Positions 6,532 to 7,050 of a DNA stretch of 7,050 bases are shown piece by piece (within the stretch, counting starts at the first letter, position 1; the number at the start of each line of letters is the position of its first letter). Source of the stretch: an uncultured Clostridia bacterium. GTDB taxonomy: Bacteria > Bacillota > Clostridia > TANB77 > CAG-508. Where the stretch lies: NCBI GenBank assembly GCA_944390505.1, contig CALXQF010000069.1, forward strand, positions 1 through 7,050. Direction: 5' to 3'. Made by a program: the position numbers and the translations under genes. The notes under the pieces are model-generated. The model worked only from the letters and a program-made list of their open reading frames with translations, was not told the origin of the DNA and searched no databases.

Positions 6532-6560
6532 ATCATACAACAAAAACGTGGATAAGTCAA
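6532..6560 (-). promoter_or_regulatory. Sigma-A promoter of clp
   Basis: On the minus strand TTGACT (6560-6555), a 17-base spacer and TATGAT (6537-6532) each match the vegetative consensus at five of six positions with ideal spacing. The start is expected near 6525, giving a leader of about 93 bases before the ATG at 6432. Confidence 0.72.
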
Positions 6561-6582
6561 TGGAATTACTTTTATTTTAAAG

Positions 6583-6605
6583 GATCTTAAGGAAGAATTA
6601 AGATC
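6583..6605. repeat. Perfect palindrome upstream of the clp promoter
   Basis: GATCTTAA and TTAAGATC form an 8-bp perfect inverted repeat with a GGAAGAA spacer, 22 bases upstream of the clp -35 box and about 145 bases before the divergent gene. The position suits an activator or shared regulator site. No T run follows on either strand, so a terminator is unlikely. Confidence 0.4.
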
Positions 6606-6750
6606 TAAAAAATCTCTGACATGATTCACACAAATTTCAGCAAAATACTAGCTTTTTGGCGAAAAATGAGGTAAAATAATAAATAGAGGGAAAAATCGAA
6701 ACATTACACATAGACACAAAAATGAAAAAAGGAGAAGTGAAAAAATAGTA

Positions 6751-7050
6751 ATGAAAAATATAAAAATAGTTTATATTTTAATTGGTGTTTTTTGTGTACT
6801 TGCAGTAATAGCTGGAATCTATGCACAGTTTTTTGTGCCAGAAACAGAAAAAAACAATGTCATTATGCCAGATTTCAATAATACACAAACACCTGAAGTA
6901 ACGGAAAAAACACAAGAAGAATTAAAAACACAATTTGCTAGCCTTTTTACAAATACTTTTAATATAGGAACATATAATACAGCAAATATCGAACGAATAG
7001 ATATCAATAAAGATTTAGTTTATTCTGCCTATGATATAGAAGAGCAAACG
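6751..7050 (+). CDS. Membrane-anchored protein of unknown function, cut by window end
   Basis: The reading frame is open for 100 codons from the ATG at 6751 to the last base of the window, so the C-terminus is missing. The protein starts with a short basic stretch and one hydrophobic segment (about residues 5-26, IVYILIGVFCVLAVIAGIYA), giving a signal anchor with the rest outside the membrane. A polar Thr/Asn/Glu linker (about 30-60) follows, then the start of a folded part with LKTQFASLFTNTF and KDLVYSAYD. These last stretches remind me of DUF3298-like extracytoplasmic proteins of Clostridia, but this is an impression and not a firm call. The best ribosome binding site, AAGGAG at 6729-6734, is 16 bases from the ATG, longer than usual. 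No other in-frame start lies closer. It is divergent from clp. Confidence 0.7.
   Translation, partial: MKNIKIVYILIGVFCVLAVIAGIYAQFFVPETEKNNVIMPDFNNTQTPEVTEKTQEELKTQFASLFTNTFNIGTYNTANIERIDINKDLVYSAYDIEEQT

Larger units (their letters stand above)
6433..6750. other. Divergent intergenic region between clp and the + strand gene
   Basis: This 318-base stretch contains no convincing gene on either strand. On the clp side it holds a strong promoter (6532-6560), two leader hairpins (6501-6528 and 6470-6497) and a palindrome 22 bases upstream of the -35 box (6583-6605). On the right side it holds the leader of the gene at 6751, with a purine-rich ribosome binding site at 6729-6734 and no vegetative promoter I would call with confidence. 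Confidence 0.75.

Noticed and set aside
6433..6750. CtsR or CIRCE heat-shock operators upstream of clp
   Set aside because: I looked for GGTCAAA-type repeats and the TTAGCACTC-N9-GAGTGCTAA element on both strands and found neither.
6819..7007. Minus-strand open frame of 62 codons
   Set aside because: It overlaps the + strand frame from 6751, which has a start, an anchor segment and continuity to the window end; the minus frame has nothing recognisable.
1..7050. CRISPR array, tRNA or rRNA gene, riboswitch, integrase or toxin-antitoxin pair
   Set aside because: No regularly spaced repeats, no tRNA-like cloverleaf arms or rRNA stretches, no recognised riboswitch core, and no paired short genes were found on reading both strands.

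Overview
This 7,050-base window is very AT-rich and reads as chromosomal DNA of a spore-forming Clostridia-type Firmicute, probably a gut-type lineage. The evidence is the AT-rich codon use, Gram-positive ribosome binding sites, a BofC-family sporulation protein, a ClpE-type AAA+ unfoldase and an Rpn-family nuclease of the kind common in such genomes. The species cannot be named from the sequence.

Layout from left to right. An AT-rich leader with no recognisable gene precedes an intact PD-(D/E)XK Rpn-family nuclease (216-1133, +). A near-consensus promoter lies next, followed immediately by a 12-bp perfect palindrome (1210-1268). Then comes the two-domain threonylcarbamoyl-AMP synthase Sua5/YwlC (1324-2376, +). 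A long RNA hairpin (2408-2456) and a very good match to a forespore sigma-G promoter (2513-2543) precede a membrane-anchored BofC C-terminal-domain protein (2575-3168, +). A repeat-containing terminator region (3220-3298) separates it from the convergent pgsA-like phosphatidyltransferase (3314-3934, -). Upstream of pgsA on the same strand is a 785-residue ClpE-like unfoldase (4075-6432, -). A 318-base divergent intergenic region (6433-6750) holds a strong clp promoter and three inverted repeats. The window ends inside a new membrane-anchored protein on the + strand (6751-7050, cut by the edge).

The genes do not form one pathway. They are mostly single housekeeping or sporulation units: tRNA t6A modification, anionic phospholipid synthesis, protein quality control and forespore signalling, plus one accessory nuclease. 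clp and pgsA are co-oriented with a 140-base gap and no clear terminator between them, so read-through is possible. I do not see a new multi-gene system. The most informative signals are regulatory: the sigma-G-type promoter before the BofC-family gene, and palindromes placed at the predicted transcription starts of both sua5 and clp.
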